Of a DNA stretch of 64,000 bases, positions 10,309 to 21,504 are shown piece after piece. A program made the position numbers and the translations under genes. Numbering within the stretch: position 1 is the first letter of the stretch; each line of letters begins with the position of its first letter. Under the pieces are notes generated by a model that was not told where the DNA came from, searched no databases, and worked only from the letters and a program-made list of their open reading frames with translations. The stretch is from Schistocerca nitens (lineage: Eukaryota > Arthropoda > Insecta > Orthoptera > Acrididae), in NCBI RefSeq assembly GCF_023898315.1, contig NC_064621.1, positions 132,492,521 through 132,556,520 of the forward strand. Direction: 5' to 3'.

Positions 10309-13300
10309 CATAACACTTCATAAGTTACCTGAAATACATTGTACAATTATTTTCTAAATCTCAGAGTATCTGAAGGTTTTCTTCTGTATCTTTCCACAAG
10401 TGCCGGTGTAACTGAAGGCGCCATTAAAAAAGTATTCGACTGCTACGACCGTAGCGGTAGTTGCACTTCAGTTTATAGCGCTAGTAATCTGCACGATTCT
10501 AACACCTGTCTTAACAGGGTGGTAGTTGATATTCAATAACTTTTTTTATTTATTGTGGGCTTTAAGCCGAATTCTCTCGGCCTATAAAATTGACACCTGC
10601 AGCAAGTTCATCGAATAACAAAACAAAATAGTCTGAATATCGACCCAGAAACTGTAGCCTCCCAGATATGATTACTAAAATTTGCACTTCATATTTTAAG
10701 TTAACAACCATCTTTAGATTATAATCGTATTCTTAAATAATTTTGTGATGATGATGTGTAAATGATTCACACGTATAGTTTATAGTACTTTATCTCTGCC
10801 TTCTATTCACTGCTAACTTTCATTCCACAAATGACAAATTAAACTTTTGCCCTGAAACATTAACTGATCGGGTAATAAGCTCTAACGCTGTAGTAAGGGC
10901 GAAACAAAATACATCGTAAAAATGGGGGTTGTTAAAGAGGCGGTTATGGCTTTTATAATTTTTGATAATCAGCGAATAGAACGAAAATGGTTTAAACTAC
11001 GCGCGTAAGCGTCTCTGCAGTCTAATTTGATAGACAGTCAAATATATGGAATTTGCGGGAAAAAATGGCTGGAGGTAAGATGATACGTTTCAAATTGACT
11101 ACGCATGGAAGGAAACCTCCATCTGCGTGTCATACTCAGTAGTTTCAGGAGCTTCTTGTATAATTATCTCAAAACGCAGTGTTGCCCACTAGCTTATTTG
11201 TGCCAGATAGCTAGTGACACATGTACCAAGCTGAAATGATCCACGTGATATGCCCTTCCGTACCATTGACCACAACTCTAGAGGCTATGTATCATCATAT
11301 ATTACCCTTTCTCACGTCCCCCTGCCCCCACCCTGCGTCCCCCAGGAGAATGCTTAATTGTGTTTACCTCAGCAGCTCACAGAAGTAGACACACCTATGT
11401 TGCTTCACAGGGCCAAACAACACATTAAAGGGGCAGTAGCTGACACGAGCACGACTTCTGTCTCTTTTCATGTGGTACAAAGCGTGGAGTGCACCGATCG
11501 GCCCTTATGAGGCACAAACTCGCAGGGTAGATGTTAATTGTATGTACAAACCAAGGTCCACAAATGAGCCCTTTTCGAACGATTTCGGGCTATTTTGATA
11601 AGTGTATCATCTAACTACATCGAGACCTATGCTCTTCAGTATAAGGATACCTGACAATAAGCACCACTTTGGGTGTACCCTGATTAGGATACATCAGTTT
11701 CAAATGTAAATAAATTTATTATGTACACAATTTCAGCCTATTTTCAGGGCTTTGTCATCTGAATATATCGAGACACATGCTGTTCAGTATAATATGCACC
11801 ACATTGGCTCTAATCTATTTGTGACGCATCAGCTTCTAATATAAAAAAAGCTATATAAAAAAACCCATTGGCACACTGCAAGTTTACAAAACTATCTCCT
11901 TGACGGTGTAATATGTGGCGTTGACGTGTTTGTACATGTCTAATATGTGTCAAAGTACTTGAATTTTTAAGAAATTGAAGGTTGACAAGTAGGCCATGAC
12001 CCGCCCAAGGAGCCGCTGGCGATAGGGAAACACGCTGGCACCAGACTGAATCTGCCAAACGGTTTGACCACGAGGGCCGGTCTGTCGGCCAACGTCGACA
12101 CAGCCTTTACACGGTTTCCCACATCCGATTAGGTGAAGGGTATGTTAAATTCACGCAGAGCATTTCATTACCTCTGTGCTTTTCTCGGCATGAGATTGTA
12201 GAAGATATTTGGCCATTCCGTTTCCGCGATTTGTGTACCAGAACACTAATTCAGTTATTGAGATCCCAGATTAGTCTGTGACGTATAATTTGTTTTGGTA
12301 CTGAAATACTCACTGGCACCATGATATTTATTGTTATAGTGACTCCAGATGCACTAAAGACTAAAGTTTTCATAGATTTCGATTAGGCAACACTTAACTA
12401 TTTTTTGAGTTCCACATTATGTAATTAATGTACTGAATTTGTTTGTTGCACGTTTCCTCCCACGAGTGCGCTGGTAGATGCTACATTCATCTCACGTACG
12501 ACATGTAGTTGCAGCTACCTTTGCACACAGAGGTAGCTTTCTTCTTCTCGTACACTAAAGACCTGATACCTTCAAAGAAAGAGCCATTTCCATTTAGGCT
12601 ACTCAGATGAAATAAATGTACAGCTTCTACCCTAGTCTTGCAATGCAAGACAAACCAGATGAGTAATGGAGTTGACAAACGAACAACACTTTTGTTAAAC
12701 AGTGTCTTTCTTCCTAATTTACAAGTGTTACGCGCCAAAATTAGTAAGAAAAAGTAAACTTGAACAGCCAGCGTTACTCAGGCATGTCGGGATCGTAAAT
12801 ATTTCAGCACCGTTGCTGGGTAAGGAAGACATCCGCCTCCTCATTCTTAAGAAACCTGCGATCGACTCAGCAGAAAATGGTTAGAACAGTGTAGACTGAA
12901 CCACCTCGGTTATTCCCCTAGCATTTCATAGGAGACACTAGACAGGACGCAACAGTGTCTAGCAGGCGTCTGACTAAGTAGTAAAGACCGTGTAACATAT
13001 TCGTTAAGCAAATGTAGCAAAACTGAACACCACTGACAACTCAGGAAGAGCAGAATCAGTTCAGTCATGTCATAAAGTCTCGCCTCGGCTGCGTAAATAC
13101 TGCACCTCCGCTATCTTTGGCACTTGAACTTACTGCACTACGACACGATGAGCGATCAGAAGCCACGGTTGATGGAGTCCAGTATCTAGTACTGATGTCA
13201 CCACAGCAGACAGTGCTGATGTGTAGGCCGAGGGTTTTTCCAACACTGCTCCGGTCCATGGCAGAAGTTGCCCCAAACTCCAGCATCGTGCGGGTCTGAA

Positions 13301-13658
13301 TGCCTACGGTACCTACGGTAAGAAACAGTATTCAGCACGACTACATACCATCCGACATCTCGGTCCAACTGAGAGCATAATACGGGCTGTGATCTAGGAG
13401 GGATTCAGTTCTCACCGAAACCGCATGTGAATCAATACACATACGTCTTGGTCACGGCTACCTTCTAGGCAAGCTACCGACGGGGCTTGCGTACCTTGCC
13501 AGAGGGCAGCAAAACTTTCGCATCAAGTTATCATCGACTTCCGCTTCCAGCTGATGCAATGTTCTCAGGAGCCGTGAATCTGCTTTGGCATTAGCGGGCT
13601 CTTCTCCGGATTATATAGCCGTCAGTCGATGCAGAAGAAGCGGCAACGACCTCTACAT
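10309..13658. other. No recognisable gene (3.3 kb)
   Basis: AT-rich sequence with only short, unrecognisable frames. One structural feature stands out: 11620-11717 and 11765-11850 are imperfect copies of each other ('atcgagacctatgctcttca' versus 'atcgagacacatgctgttca', followed by 'aagcaccactttgg' versus 'atgcaccacattgg'). They look like two diverged units of a small repeat. Nothing else supports an annotation here. Confidence 0.5.
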
Positions 13659-15103
13659 TAAGGGGCTCCGGAACGCCCTATACTTGCAATGTTAAAATAA
13701 CGCTTATAAATTAGATCTTTCCTCACAAAGTATTTGAGGTAGGAAGTTGAACTTTTTACAGATTATTTATTGGAATATGGGCTACAACTTAACACAGGGA
13801 TTTTACAAAATTTTAGGTCAGTTATTACAGATTATTTTTTTTCAATTGTAATGAAAATTCACAACATTTTTTGCAATTTTTTATTTATATATTCAAAAAT
13901 ATACAGTTTTTTGGAAAAAGGCTGTGTTAAATTATGCAGAAGGTACTGTGTAACATTTACTGAAAGTTTGAAACAAATATGTTTGGAAGATCCTTAGAAA
14001 ACATGTAATTAGTATGAGAAAATAAAAGTTTTGGGAATCGAGCGACAAATATTGGATTAACTTTTTTGTTCATTCCAGGTCCATAGGATGGATTATCTTC
14101 ATCCTCTGCAAACTCCTCCTCCAGCTTCCTCTTGTTCCTCCTCATGTTTACTCTTGCTTGTATTTCTAGACTCTTTACAGCCCTGTCTGCAGCCCGAAGG
14201 CGTTCCTTGTCTAAAGCAAGCATCGCTCGTACCATGTTAGAACCTATCTTCATTCCCATATTTCTAAATATCTTGCACCTTACAATGTTGCCATCATTGA
14301 AAGTCGCAACAGCATCATACACACCAAAGTGAAGTGTTTCTATTCCAACAAATAAAGTCTTGGGGATTCTCGACCATATAACACTATTTACACTTTCATT
14401 GGGGTTTTGAGTTTTTCCGTGAATACACTTTTTCAACAGTTCAGGTGCTGCTAAGTCTCTGAAAATAGGTTTTATCACCTCCATTATTGCATGAGGCAGA
14501 CTATGCTTATGAGTGTACAATTCACCAGTCAGCAATCCTTTGTTATATTTACACCAACTGTCTTCTTCTTTGGGACACAAGCTATGTTGGGGATTTTCAT
14601 CGTCTTTATTGTTTACAGTAATAGCACATACCTTTGGCTTTCCAACATTTCTCCTTTTCTTAAAAGCCTTCAGAGGATTTCTAATAACTTTACTTTTACT
14701 CATTGTTATACTTCAACAAAACAGAGACTCAAGAAACAGAATTAATTACGAATATTTTCGAGATAACGACAGAGTAAATAAACATGAAATAATCGACAAT
14801 CACACCAACGATATATATTGAACCATCACAGGTTAGCCACAACACATACTTTATCTCACATCACTAAAATGTACCTGATGAACACGGACGTTAATAATAA
14901 TACCATTTGACAGCAGTTTAACAGCGCCACAGTAGGTCACGCCCATGTAGAACACATTTCAAAAAAAATTTAAAAAATAGTTGTAGTCTTCGGAATTGAA
15001 TAAATTATATATCTATTAAAAGGTAATAGTCTGCAGATTCAGAAAACGCAAAAAAGTAAAAATTGAACTTTTCATGATTTTGAGCCTTTCCGGAGACCCT
15101 TAA
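13659..15103 (-). mobile_element. Mutator-like element A, internally deleted
   Basis: The ends form short inverted repeats: 13659 reads 'ttaaggggctccggaacg' and the reverse complement of 15103 reads 'ttaagggtctccggaaag'. The element is about 1.45 kb and carries one intact ORF (13957-14703, minus). The full-length architecture can be judged from element B at 39799-43476, which retains upstream transposase regions absent here. I infer an internal deletion that joined a short N-terminal segment to the C-terminal third. No TSD could be read, possibly because RTE-A inserted exactly at the right edge. Confidence 0.75.
13957..14703 (-). CDS. Truncated Mutator-like transposase, intact 248-codon ORF
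   Basis: An uninterrupted ORF from ATG at 14703 to the stop at 13957. It contains the family hallmark 'CPKEEDSWCKYN' (residues about 43-54), then 'PHAIMEVIKPIFRDLA' and 'LLKKCIHGKTQNPNESVN' (about 70-105), then 'RIPKTLFVGIETLHFGVYDAV' (about 111-131), as in animal Mutator-like transposase-domain proteins. A basic, coiled region (residues 165-195, rich in R/K/E) follows. The first 24 residues are strongly basic (KSK...KAFKKRR) and may be the original N-terminus or a nuclear-localisation signal. The upstream catalytic region is absent, so it should not be catalytically active. It could be a repressor-like or simply young derivative. Family assignment is from motif recognition only. Confidence 0.8.
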   Translation of the reverse strand: MSKSKVIRNPLKAFKKRRNVGKPKVCAITVNNKDDENPQHSLCPKEEDSWCKYNKGLLTGELYTHKHSLPHAIMEVIKPIFRDLAAPELLKKCIHGKTQNPNESVNSVIWSRIPKTLFVGIETLHFGVYDAVATFNDGNIVRCKIFRNMGMKIGSNMVRAMLALDKERLRAADRAVKSLEIQARVNMRRNKRKLEEEFAEDEDNPSYGPGMNKKVNPIFVARFPKLLFSHTNYMFSKDLPNIFVSNFQ

Positions 15104-15401
15104 GTGTTGTTGTTGTGGTCTTCAGTCCTGAGACTGGTTTGATGCAGCTCTCCACGCTACCCTATCCTGTGCAAGCTTCTTCATCTCCCAGTACTTACTG
15201 CAACCCACATCCTTCTGAATCTGCTTAGTGTATTCATCTCTTGGCCTCCCTCTATCATTTTTACCCTCCACGCTGCCCTCCAAAGCTAAATTTGTGATCC
15301 CTTGATGCCTCAGAACATATCCTACTAACCGGTCTCTTCTTCTTGTCAAGTTGTGCCACATACCCCTCTTCTCCCCAATTCTATTCAATACTTCCTCATT
15401 A

Positions 15402-16213
15402 CCAGAATGAGATTTTCATTCTGCAGCGGAGTGTGGGCTGATATGAAACTTCCTGGCAGATTAAAACTGTGTGCCCGACCGAGACTAGAACTCGGGACCT
15501 TTGCCTTTCGCGGGCAAGTGCTCTACCATCTGAGCTACCGAAGCACTACTCACGTCCGGCACTCACAGCTTTACTTCTGCCAGTACCTCGTCTCCTACCT
15601 TCCAAACTTTACAGAAGCTCTCCTGCGAAACTTGCAGAAATAGCACTCCTGAAAGAAAGGATATTGCGGAGACATGGCTTAGCCACAGCCTGGGGAATGT
15701 TTCCAGAATGAGATTTTCGCTCTGCAGCGGAGTGTGTGCTGATATGAAACTTCCTGGCAGATTAAAACTGTGTGCCCGACCGAGACTCGAACTCGGGACC
15801 TTTGCCTTTCGCGGGCAAGTGCTCTACCATCTGAGCTACCGAAGCACGACTCACGTCCGGTACTCACAGCTATACTTCTGCCAGTATCTCGTCTCCTACC
15901 TTCCAAACTTTCATATCAGCGCACACTCCGCTGCAGAGTGAAAATCTCATTCTGGAAACATACCCCAGGCTGTGGCTAAGACATGTCTCCGCAGTATCCT
16001 TTCTCTCAGGAGTGCTAGTTCTGCAAGGTTCGCAGGAGGGCTTCTGTAACGTTTGGAAGGTAGGAGACGAGATACTGGCAGAAGTAAAGCTGTGAGTAGC
16101 GGACGTGAGTCGTGCTTCGGTAGCTCAGATGGTAGAGCACTTGCCCGCAAAAGGCAAAGGTCCCGAGTTCGAGTCCCGGTCGGGCACACAGTTTTAATCT
16201 GCCAGGAAGTTTC
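15402..16213. mobile_element. Trimeric tRNA-like composite insertion
   Basis: An 812-bp insertion in RTE-A flanked by a perfect 12-bp TSD, 'acttcctcatta' (15390-15401 and 16214-16225). It contains three tRNA-like modules: minus-strand at about 15473-15547 and 15774-15848, and plus-strand at about 16116-16189. Each has 'tagctcagatggtagagc' (D-arm/A box) and 'gttcgagt' (T-loop/B box) and is flanked by 'cagttttaatctgccagg'. Modules 1 and 2 are direct repeats; module 3 is inverted relative to them, so 15704-15955 and 15956-16213 form a near-perfect inverted repeat. Proteins translated from this region are artefacts of the repeat. Confidence 0.85.
16116..16190 (+). repeat. tRNA-like module 3 (plus strand)
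   Basis: It folds on paper as a tRNA: acceptor halves 'tgcttcg' and 'tcgggca' (several G-T pairs, one mismatch), a D-arm, an anticodon stem 'ttgcc'/'ggcaa', and a T-arm with 'ttcgagt'. The loop is 'cgcaaaa' here ('cgcgaaa' in the other two modules), so U33 is missing. That argues against a working tRNA and for a tRNA-derived mobile repeat. Confidence 0.7.
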
Positions 16214-16922
16214 ACTTCCTCATTAGTTATGTGATCTACCCATCTAATCTTCAACATTCTTCTGTAGCACCACATTTCGAAAGCGTCTATTCTCTTCTTG
16301 TCCAAACTATTTATCGTCCATGTTTCACTTCCATACATGGCTACCCTCCATACAAATACTTTCAGAAACGACTTCCTGACATTAAATCTATACTCGATGT
16401 CAACAAATTTCTCTTCTTCAGAAACGCTTTCCTTGCCATTGCCAGTCTATATTTTATATCTTCTCTACTTCGACCATCATCAGTTATTTTGCTCCCCAAA
16501 TAGCAAAACTCCTTTACTACTTTAAGTGTCCCATTTCCTAATCTAATTCCCTCGGCATCACCTGACTTAATTCGACTACATTCCATTATCCTCGTTTTGG
16601 TTTTGTTAATGTTCATCTTATATCGTCCTATCAAGACACTGTCCATTCCATTCAACAGCTCTTCCAAGTCCTTTGCTGTCTCTGACAGAATTACAATGTC
16701 ATCGGTGAACCTCAAAGTTTTTATTTCTTCTCCATGGATTTTAATACCTATTCCGAATTTTTCTTTTGTTTCCTTTACCACAACAACTGATCTTCCCCGA
16801 GGTCGGATTCTTCCAGTTTTTCCATTCGTCTGTAAGGAATTCGCGTTAGTATTTTGCATCTGTGACTTATTAACCTGATAGTTCGGTAATTTTCACATCT
16901 GTCAACACCTGCCTTCTTTGGG

Positions 16923-17157
16923 TTGGTTGGTTGGTTTCGGGGAAGGAGACCAGACAGCGAGGTCATCGGTCTCATCGGATTAGGGAAGGATGGGGAAGGA
17001 ATTCGGCCGTGCCCTTTCAGAGGAACCATCCCGGCATTTTCCTGGAGTGATTTAGGGAAATCACGGAAAACCTAAGTCAGGATGGACGGGCGCGGGATTG
17101 AACCGTCGTCCTTCGGAATGCGAGTCCAGTGTCTAACCACTGCGCCACCTCGCTCGG
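16923..17157 (-). repeat. tRNA-headed SINE (family 2, 'ggttggttgg' tail)
   Basis: Minus-strand SINE with head 'gaggtggcgcagtggttaga' (A box) and 'ggttcaatcc' (B box), and a low-complexity 'ttggttggttgg' at the tail. It is inserted in RTE-A with a perfect 13-bp TSD, 'tgccttctttggg' (16910-16922 and 17158-17170). Confidence 0.9.
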
Positions 17158-17419
17158 TGCCTTCTTTGGGATTGGGATTATTATATTCTTCTTGAAGTCT
17201 GAGGGTATTTCGCCTGTCTCATACATCTTGCTCACCAGATGGTAGAGTTTAGTCAGGACTGGCTCTCCCAAGGCCATCAGTAGTTCTAATGGAATGTTGT
17301 CTACTCCCGGGGCCTTGTTTCGACTCAGGTCATTCAGTGCTCTGTCAAACTCTTCACGCAGTATCGTATCTCCCATTTCATCTTCATCTACAGCCTCTTC
17401 CATTTCCATAATATTGTCC

Positions 17420-18832
17420 TCAAGTACGTCGCCCTTGTATAGACCCTCTATATACTCCTTCCACCTTTCTGCTTTCCGTTCTTTGCTTAGAACTGGGTTT
17501 CCATCTGAGCTCGATATTCATACAAGTGGCTCTCTTTTCTCCAAAGGTCTCTTTAATTTTCCTGTACGCAGTATCTATCTTACCCCTAGTGAGATAAGCC
17601 TCTACATTCTTACATCTATCCTCTAGCCATCCCTGCTTAGCCATTTTGCACTTCCTGTCGATCTCATTTTTGAGACGTTTGTATTCCTTTTTGCCTGCTT
17701 CATTTACTGCGTTTTTACATTTCCTCCTTTCATCAATGAAATTCAATATTTCTTCTGTTACCCAAGGGTTTCTACTAGCCCTCGTCTTTTTACCTATTTG
17801 ATCCTCTGATGCCTTCACTATTTCATCCCTCAAAGGTACCCATTCTTCTTCTAGTGTATTTCTTTCCCCCATTCCTGTCAATTGTTCCGTTATGCTCTCC
17901 CTGAAACTCTGTACAATCTCTGGTTGTTTCAGTTTATCCTGGTCCCATCTCCTTAAATTCCCACCTTTTTGCACTTTCTTCAGTTTTAATCTACGGTTCA
18001 TAACCAATAGATTGTGGTCAGAGTCCGCATGTGCCCCTGGAAATGTCTTGCAATTTAAAACCTGGCTCCTAAATCTCTGTCTTACCATTATATAATCTAT
18101 CTGAAACCTTCTAGTATCTCCAGGATTCTTCCATGTATACAACCTTCTTTCATGATTCTTGAACCATGTGTTAGCTATCATTAAGTTGTGCTCTGCGCAA
18201 AACTCTACCAGGCGGCTTCCTCTTTCATTTCTTAGCCCCAATCCATATTCACCTACTATGTTTCCTTCTCTCCCTTTTCCTACTCTCGAATTCCAGTCAC
18301 CCATGACTATTACATTTTCGTCTTCCTTCACTACCTGAATAATTTCTTTTATCTCATCATACATTTCTTCAATTTCTTCGTCATCTGCCGAGCTAGTTGG
18401 CATATAAATTTGTACTACTGTAGTAGGCGTGGGCTTCGTGTCTATCTTGGCCACAATAATGCGTTCACTATGCTGTTTGTAGTAGCCTACCCGCACTCCT
18501 ATTTTTTTATTCATTATTAAACCTACTCCTGCATTACCCCTATTTGATTTTGTGTTTATAACCCTGTATTCACCTGACCAAAAGTCTTGTTCCTCCTGCC
18601 ACCGAAATTCACTAATTCCCACTATATCTAACTTTAACCTATCCATTTCCCTTTTTAAATTTTCTAATCTACACGCCCGATTAAGGGATCTGACATTCCA
18701 CGCTCCGATCCGTAGAACGTCAGTTTTCTTTTTCCTGATAACGACGTCCTCCTGAGTAGTCCCCGCCCGGAGATCCGAATGGGGGACTATTTTACCTCCG
18801 GAATATTTTACCCAAAAGGACTCCATCATCAT
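17420..18832 (-). pseudogene. RTE-A endonuclease region (470 open codons)
   Basis: Apurinic-like endonuclease domain of an RTE element. Visible active-site blocks: 'IGAWNVRSLN' (Asn), 'DIVGISEFRWQ' (Glu), 'VVQIYMPTS', 'VIVMGDWNSRVG' (Asp/Asn), 'FQIDYIMV' and 'ADSDHNLLVMN' (the SDH triad end). It then runs into the lysine-rich linker ('RKCKNAVNEAGKKEYKRLKN') that joins EN and RT in RTE proteins. The frame is open for 470 codons, but the C-terminal RT continues in other frames (17077-17409, 16775-17029). The start Met at 18832 is the first in frame; the true element start may differ. The product would nick target DNA for target-primed reverse transcription. Confidence 0.85.
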
Positions 18833-19536
18833 TTATCCATAGAGTAAAGCTGCATGCCCTCGGGAAAAATTCCGGCCGTAGTTTACCCTTGCTTTCAGCC
18901 GTTCGCAGTACCAGCACAGCAAGGCCGTTTTGGTTAATGTTGCAAGGCCAGATCAGTCAATCATCCAGACTGTTGCCCCTGCAACTACTGAAAAGGCTGC
19001 TGCCCCTCTTCAGGAACCACACGTTTGTCTGGCCTCTCAACAGGTACCCCTCCGTTGTGGTTGCACCTATGGTACGGCCATCTGTATCGCTGAGGCACGC
19101 AAGCCTCCCCTCCAACGGCAAGGTCCATGGTTCATGGGGAAGGCTATATTCAGTAATAAATGGAAAAATTTTGAATATCGAACCAGTCTTCGTCCTGAGA
19201 AATGAATAGACGTTTCCAGCCTGGCATAGTTCAGCCCTTAAAGAAGAAAACAATTTACTGGGAAACAGCGAAGTAAGCTAACCAGTAAAATGATAATTTG
19301 TTGATAACGCAGTGTACTATCTGCAACGCACATTTATGTGTGATTCTTCGGCAATGAATGGCTCTGTTTGGAATTTTGACTAGATATAGTGACAAGGTCG
19401 ACCTGTTCGTGTCTGCTTGTGATGCTGCAGTCTAATTATCCAAGCACTGGCAAGTAAAGCGAATTTTTTATTCTAATGTAACTGATGTGGATAGTACTAG
19501 AAAGCGTAAATTAAACCGATTTTCTGAATCACTCAG

Positions 19537-19738
19537 GCCGGCCGCTGTGGGCGAGCGGCTCTAGACACTTTAGTCCGGAACCGCGCTGCTGCTACGATCG
19601 CAGATTCGAATCCTGCCTCGGGCATGGATGTGTGCGATGTCCTAAGGTTAGTTAGGTTTAAGTAGTTCTAAGTCTAGGATATTGATGACCTCAGATGTTA
19701 AGTCCCATAGTGCTTAGAGCCATTTGAACAATTTTCAG
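19537..19738 (+). repeat. tRNA-headed SINE (family 1b, 'ggccggc' head)
   Basis: Plus-strand SINE with B box 'gattcgaatcc' and body 'ttagttaggtttaagtagt'. It is flanked by an 8-bp TSD, 'tcactcag' (19529-19536 and 19739-19746). It is inserted in repeat A. Confidence 0.85.
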
Positions 19739-20849
19739 TCACTCAGACAAAGAAATTTTTATGAATGGTGGTCTTACAATAATGTGAAAATTAAATAAAA
19801 ATAATATGCACAATTATAAGGGTTGCAGAGTCGTCAAATTCTATCTTAACATCATTGGTACTGAGAAAGGAAATTCCGTTCCCGTAAGTAGACATGAATT
19901 ATTCGCTAGATCATAAACACTTAATGTCAACTCATGGCAATCAACACATTAACACAGGCGAATTCACGAGAATATCCTCGACTCTGACTAGTACAAATCC
20001 GAAAAGCTCAACCGAAATATCCTAAAGTGTATCTTGAACGTGTTCAAATGGTCACAAAATGTTGAAGTTCGAGTTAGCTCTCAGAGTTCATGCCTCAGTT
20101 TTCCTAGAAGTTCTGTGAGCACGAACGAATGTTGAAGTATTCGCACAGCCATTTGCTGTCCAGGAATCAGTACTCTGCCACAGTATGAGGTGCACAATAC
20201 ATCACCTGAAGACTGGTCTGCACCAAGCGTGACTACCAAAACCTCTGCCAGCCTGCCGCAGAGCGTCTCCCGATCCAACTCCCCTGAAATCATTCCTAGC
20301 TCTCCAAGAGACACTCTACGAATCAGAACACCAGACTGTCTCTCCACTAGTGCCAATGACAGCATTGCCTACCCCACCAAAGTACCATATTTCACTTAAA
20401 ATATTGAAAATGGACGACCATTTAAATAAAAACAAAGATAGAAGTTCGTCATATTATTAAAATAATTGAATATTTTCTTCTGGGCCTATAGAGAAAACAC
20501 AGTATTCTAGATATGAAAGTTTAAACATAAATAATTAATCATGCATCTCGTGCATAACCGCTTATGATAAATAAGAATAAATATCTATTAGTCCACAAAA
20601 TTTATGTGTCTTTTCATGCTCAATCTAGAGATCAAATTTTGCATTTCCATTACAAGTGTTTTAATACTGGCCAAAGTAACTTTTAGTTAAATAAATAAGA
20701 AACAACTAGTATTGGAGACAAAATATAATATCATAACACATAGCGAGATACGAGAACTACCATATTGCACGCATTTGCTGTGGAACTGTAAGAATATGGT
20801 GGTGAAACATTTCCATAGTAAAAAAGATGTGAGACGAAACAGTTCAATA

Positions 20850-21088
20850 AAAATGGAAATGTCGTGGCTATGGCCTCTCGTCGGGTAGACCGTTCGCCTG
20901 GTGCAAGTCGTTTGAGCTGACGACTCTTCGGCGGCTTGTGTGTCGATGGGGATGAAATTATGATGATAAGGACAACACAACACCCAGCCCCTGAGCGGAG
21001 AAAATCTGCGACCCAGCCGGGAATCGAACCCGGACCGTTAGGTATATGACATTCCGTCGAGCTGATCACTCAGCTACTAGGGGTGGAC
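20850..21088 (-). repeat. tRNA-headed SINE (family 4, chimeric body)
   Basis: Minus-strand SINE. Its head has B box 'ggttcgattcc' and 'gtagctgagtgatcagc'. Its mid part ('gattttctccgctcagggg', 'ctgggtgttgtgttgtcctt') resembles family 1, but the tail is different (about 20860-20965). It is flanked by an 11-bp TSD, 'acagttcaata' (20839-20849 and 21089-21099). Confidence 0.85.
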
Positions 21089-21368
21089 ACAGTTCAATAT
21101 ATAAAACATGTATATATCTATGGCTTTCAAGAACATTTATTTACTATGATCACCTAACTTCTGTAGTTTTTATAGTATTTGAATGATTAATGTCTCATTA
21201 GTTGCACCTCAGAGCCATGAGTATGTCGCTATGATCGCATTTGTGCAATGACGAAACATCGAATTATTACATAATTAAGAAGTATTTGCATTTGACTGTA
21301 GTGATCTTTCATAGTTTCGCAGAAGCTGCCATTGTACCAGTCACATACACATCAGACCATCCTGGTTC

Positions 21369-21504
21369 CCGGCGGAAGTTCGAGTCCTCCCTCGGGCATT
21401 GGTGTATGTGTTTGTCCTTAGGATAATCTAGGTTAAGTAGTGTGTAAGCTTAGGGACTGATGATCTTAGCAGTTAAATCCCAGAAGATTTCATACACATT
21501 TGAA
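21369..21504 (+). repeat. 5'-truncated SINE (family 3)
   Basis: Starts within the B box ('gttcgagtcctccctcgggc') and has the family 3 body 'gtccttaggataatctaggt' and end 'cacatttgaa'. It is flanked by an 11-bp TSD, 'catcctggttc' (21358-21368 and 21505-21515). Confidence 0.85.

Larger units (their letters stand above)
15122..17409 (-). pseudogene. RTE-A reverse transcriptase and C-terminal domain, broken
   Basis: Pieces in order: 'SRNKAPGVDNIPLELL' and 'IPSDFKKNIIIPIPKK' (17400-17170), a SINE at 16923-17157, 'RCENYRTIRLISHRCKILTR' (about 16905-16850), 'LGEDQLLW', and then an abrupt switch to 'KEKFGIGIKIHGEEIKTLRF'. The join at about 16785 deletes the segment that should hold the first catalytic Asp (LDxEKAFD) and the RQGC(S)LSP motif; RTE-B still has both. 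The catalytic pair survives as 'FTDDIVILSETAKDLEELL' (A to T in FADD). The C-terminal domain ('MYGSETWTINSLDKKRIDAF', 'FEMWCYRRMLKIRWVD') is split by the tRNA-like insertion and resumes at 15388-15122. Confidence 0.85.
15104..19234 (-). mobile_element. RTE-clade non-LTR retrotransposon (RTE-A)
   Basis: Read right to left: a 5' untranslated region (19234 to about 18833), an endonuclease, a reverse-transcriptase domain, a C-terminal domain, and a 3' end with a (TTG)n-like simple repeat at 15105-15115 followed by 'tggtcttcagtcctgagact'. Simple-repeat 3' ends are typical of RTE. A 7-bp 'cccttaa' occurs at 15097-15103 and again at 19235-19241, a tentative TSD that would place the insertion exactly at the right edge of the Mutator-like element. 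Two later insertions interrupt it (15402-16213 and 16923-17157). An internal deletion at about 16785 removed part of the RT. Confidence 0.85.

Noticed and set aside
15473..16189. Three tRNA-like sequences as real tRNA genes
   Set aside because: They lie in a TSD-bounded mobile insertion. The loop lacks U33, the acceptor stem has mismatches, and the flanks are repeat sequence.
15469..16189. Near-identical ORFs (TRTRDLC...LPSELPKH) as a protein repeat family
   Set aside because: They are translations of the tRNA-like modules read on either strand; no independent coding evidence.
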